NCBI GenBank assembly: GCA_003552885.1
Contig: PUPA01000145.1
Span: 1 to 6,244, forward strand
Direction of reading: 5' to 3'
Origin: Natrialbaceae archaeon
GTDB taxonomy: Archaea; Halobacteriota; Halobacteria; Halobacteriales; Natrialbaceae
DNA length: 6,244 nt
Each line of letters starts with the position of its first letter. Positions within the stretch are counted from its first letter, which is position 1. Of this stretch, positions 6,238-6,244 are shown piece by piece. Position numbers and translations under genes: made by a program. The notes under the pieces are model-generated. The model saw only the letters and a program-made list of their open reading frames with translations. It made no database searches and had not been told where the DNA came from.

Positions 6238-6244
6238 CACAAGG

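Overview
The window looks like chromosomal DNA from a halophilic archaeon (class Halobacteria). The evidence is very high GC with codons ending mostly in G or C, proteins rich in Asp/Glu and poor in Lys, no convincing Shine-Dalgarno sites, and two weak T-rich promoter elements about 27 nt upstream of start codons, as expected for leaderless haloarchaeal transcripts. The genus cannot be told from the sequence.

Layout, left to right. (1) Bases 1-480 hold the 3' part of a TenA-family gene on the + strand (thiamine salvage or HMP-moiety hydrolysis); its start lies off the window and its classical nucleophilic Cys position reads Ala. (2) Bases 513-1844 encode isochorismate synthase MenF, and 1841-3604 encode SEPHCHC synthase MenD. 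The two overlap by an ATGA junction and form a compact unit for the first two committed steps of menaquinone synthesis from chorismate. (3) After a 108-bp gap, 3713-5446 encodes a 577-residue fusion of a short Zn-cysteine E1/ThiF-like segment with a YcaO domain, the architecture of azoline-forming (TOMM/SagD-like) cyclodehydratases. It has no obvious leader-peptide-binding RRE segment, and no precursor peptide or oxidase gene is visible. (4) A convergent 96-bp gap carries a small hairpin and a short direct repeat. (5) Bases 5543-6178 on the - strand encode a five-helix VKOR-family membrane protein that keeps the CxxC quinone-site motif but has no other cysteines. (6) The final 66 bp is AT-rich promoter DNA for the VKOR gene and perhaps for a gene beyond the edge.

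How the genes may work together: MenF and MenD clearly act in sequence. MenD needs thiamine diphosphate, so a thiamine-salvage TenA next door is metabolically sensible, although this is inference. VKOR proteins pass electrons from thiols to quinones, so the VKOR homologue is a plausible user of the menaquinone whose synthesis starts in this window, although it lies in a separate convergent unit. The YcaO fusion is the least explained gene and the best candidate for undescribed biology. The remaining long reading frames in this DNA, including ones of several hundred codons on either strand, are GC-driven shadows of the genes listed.
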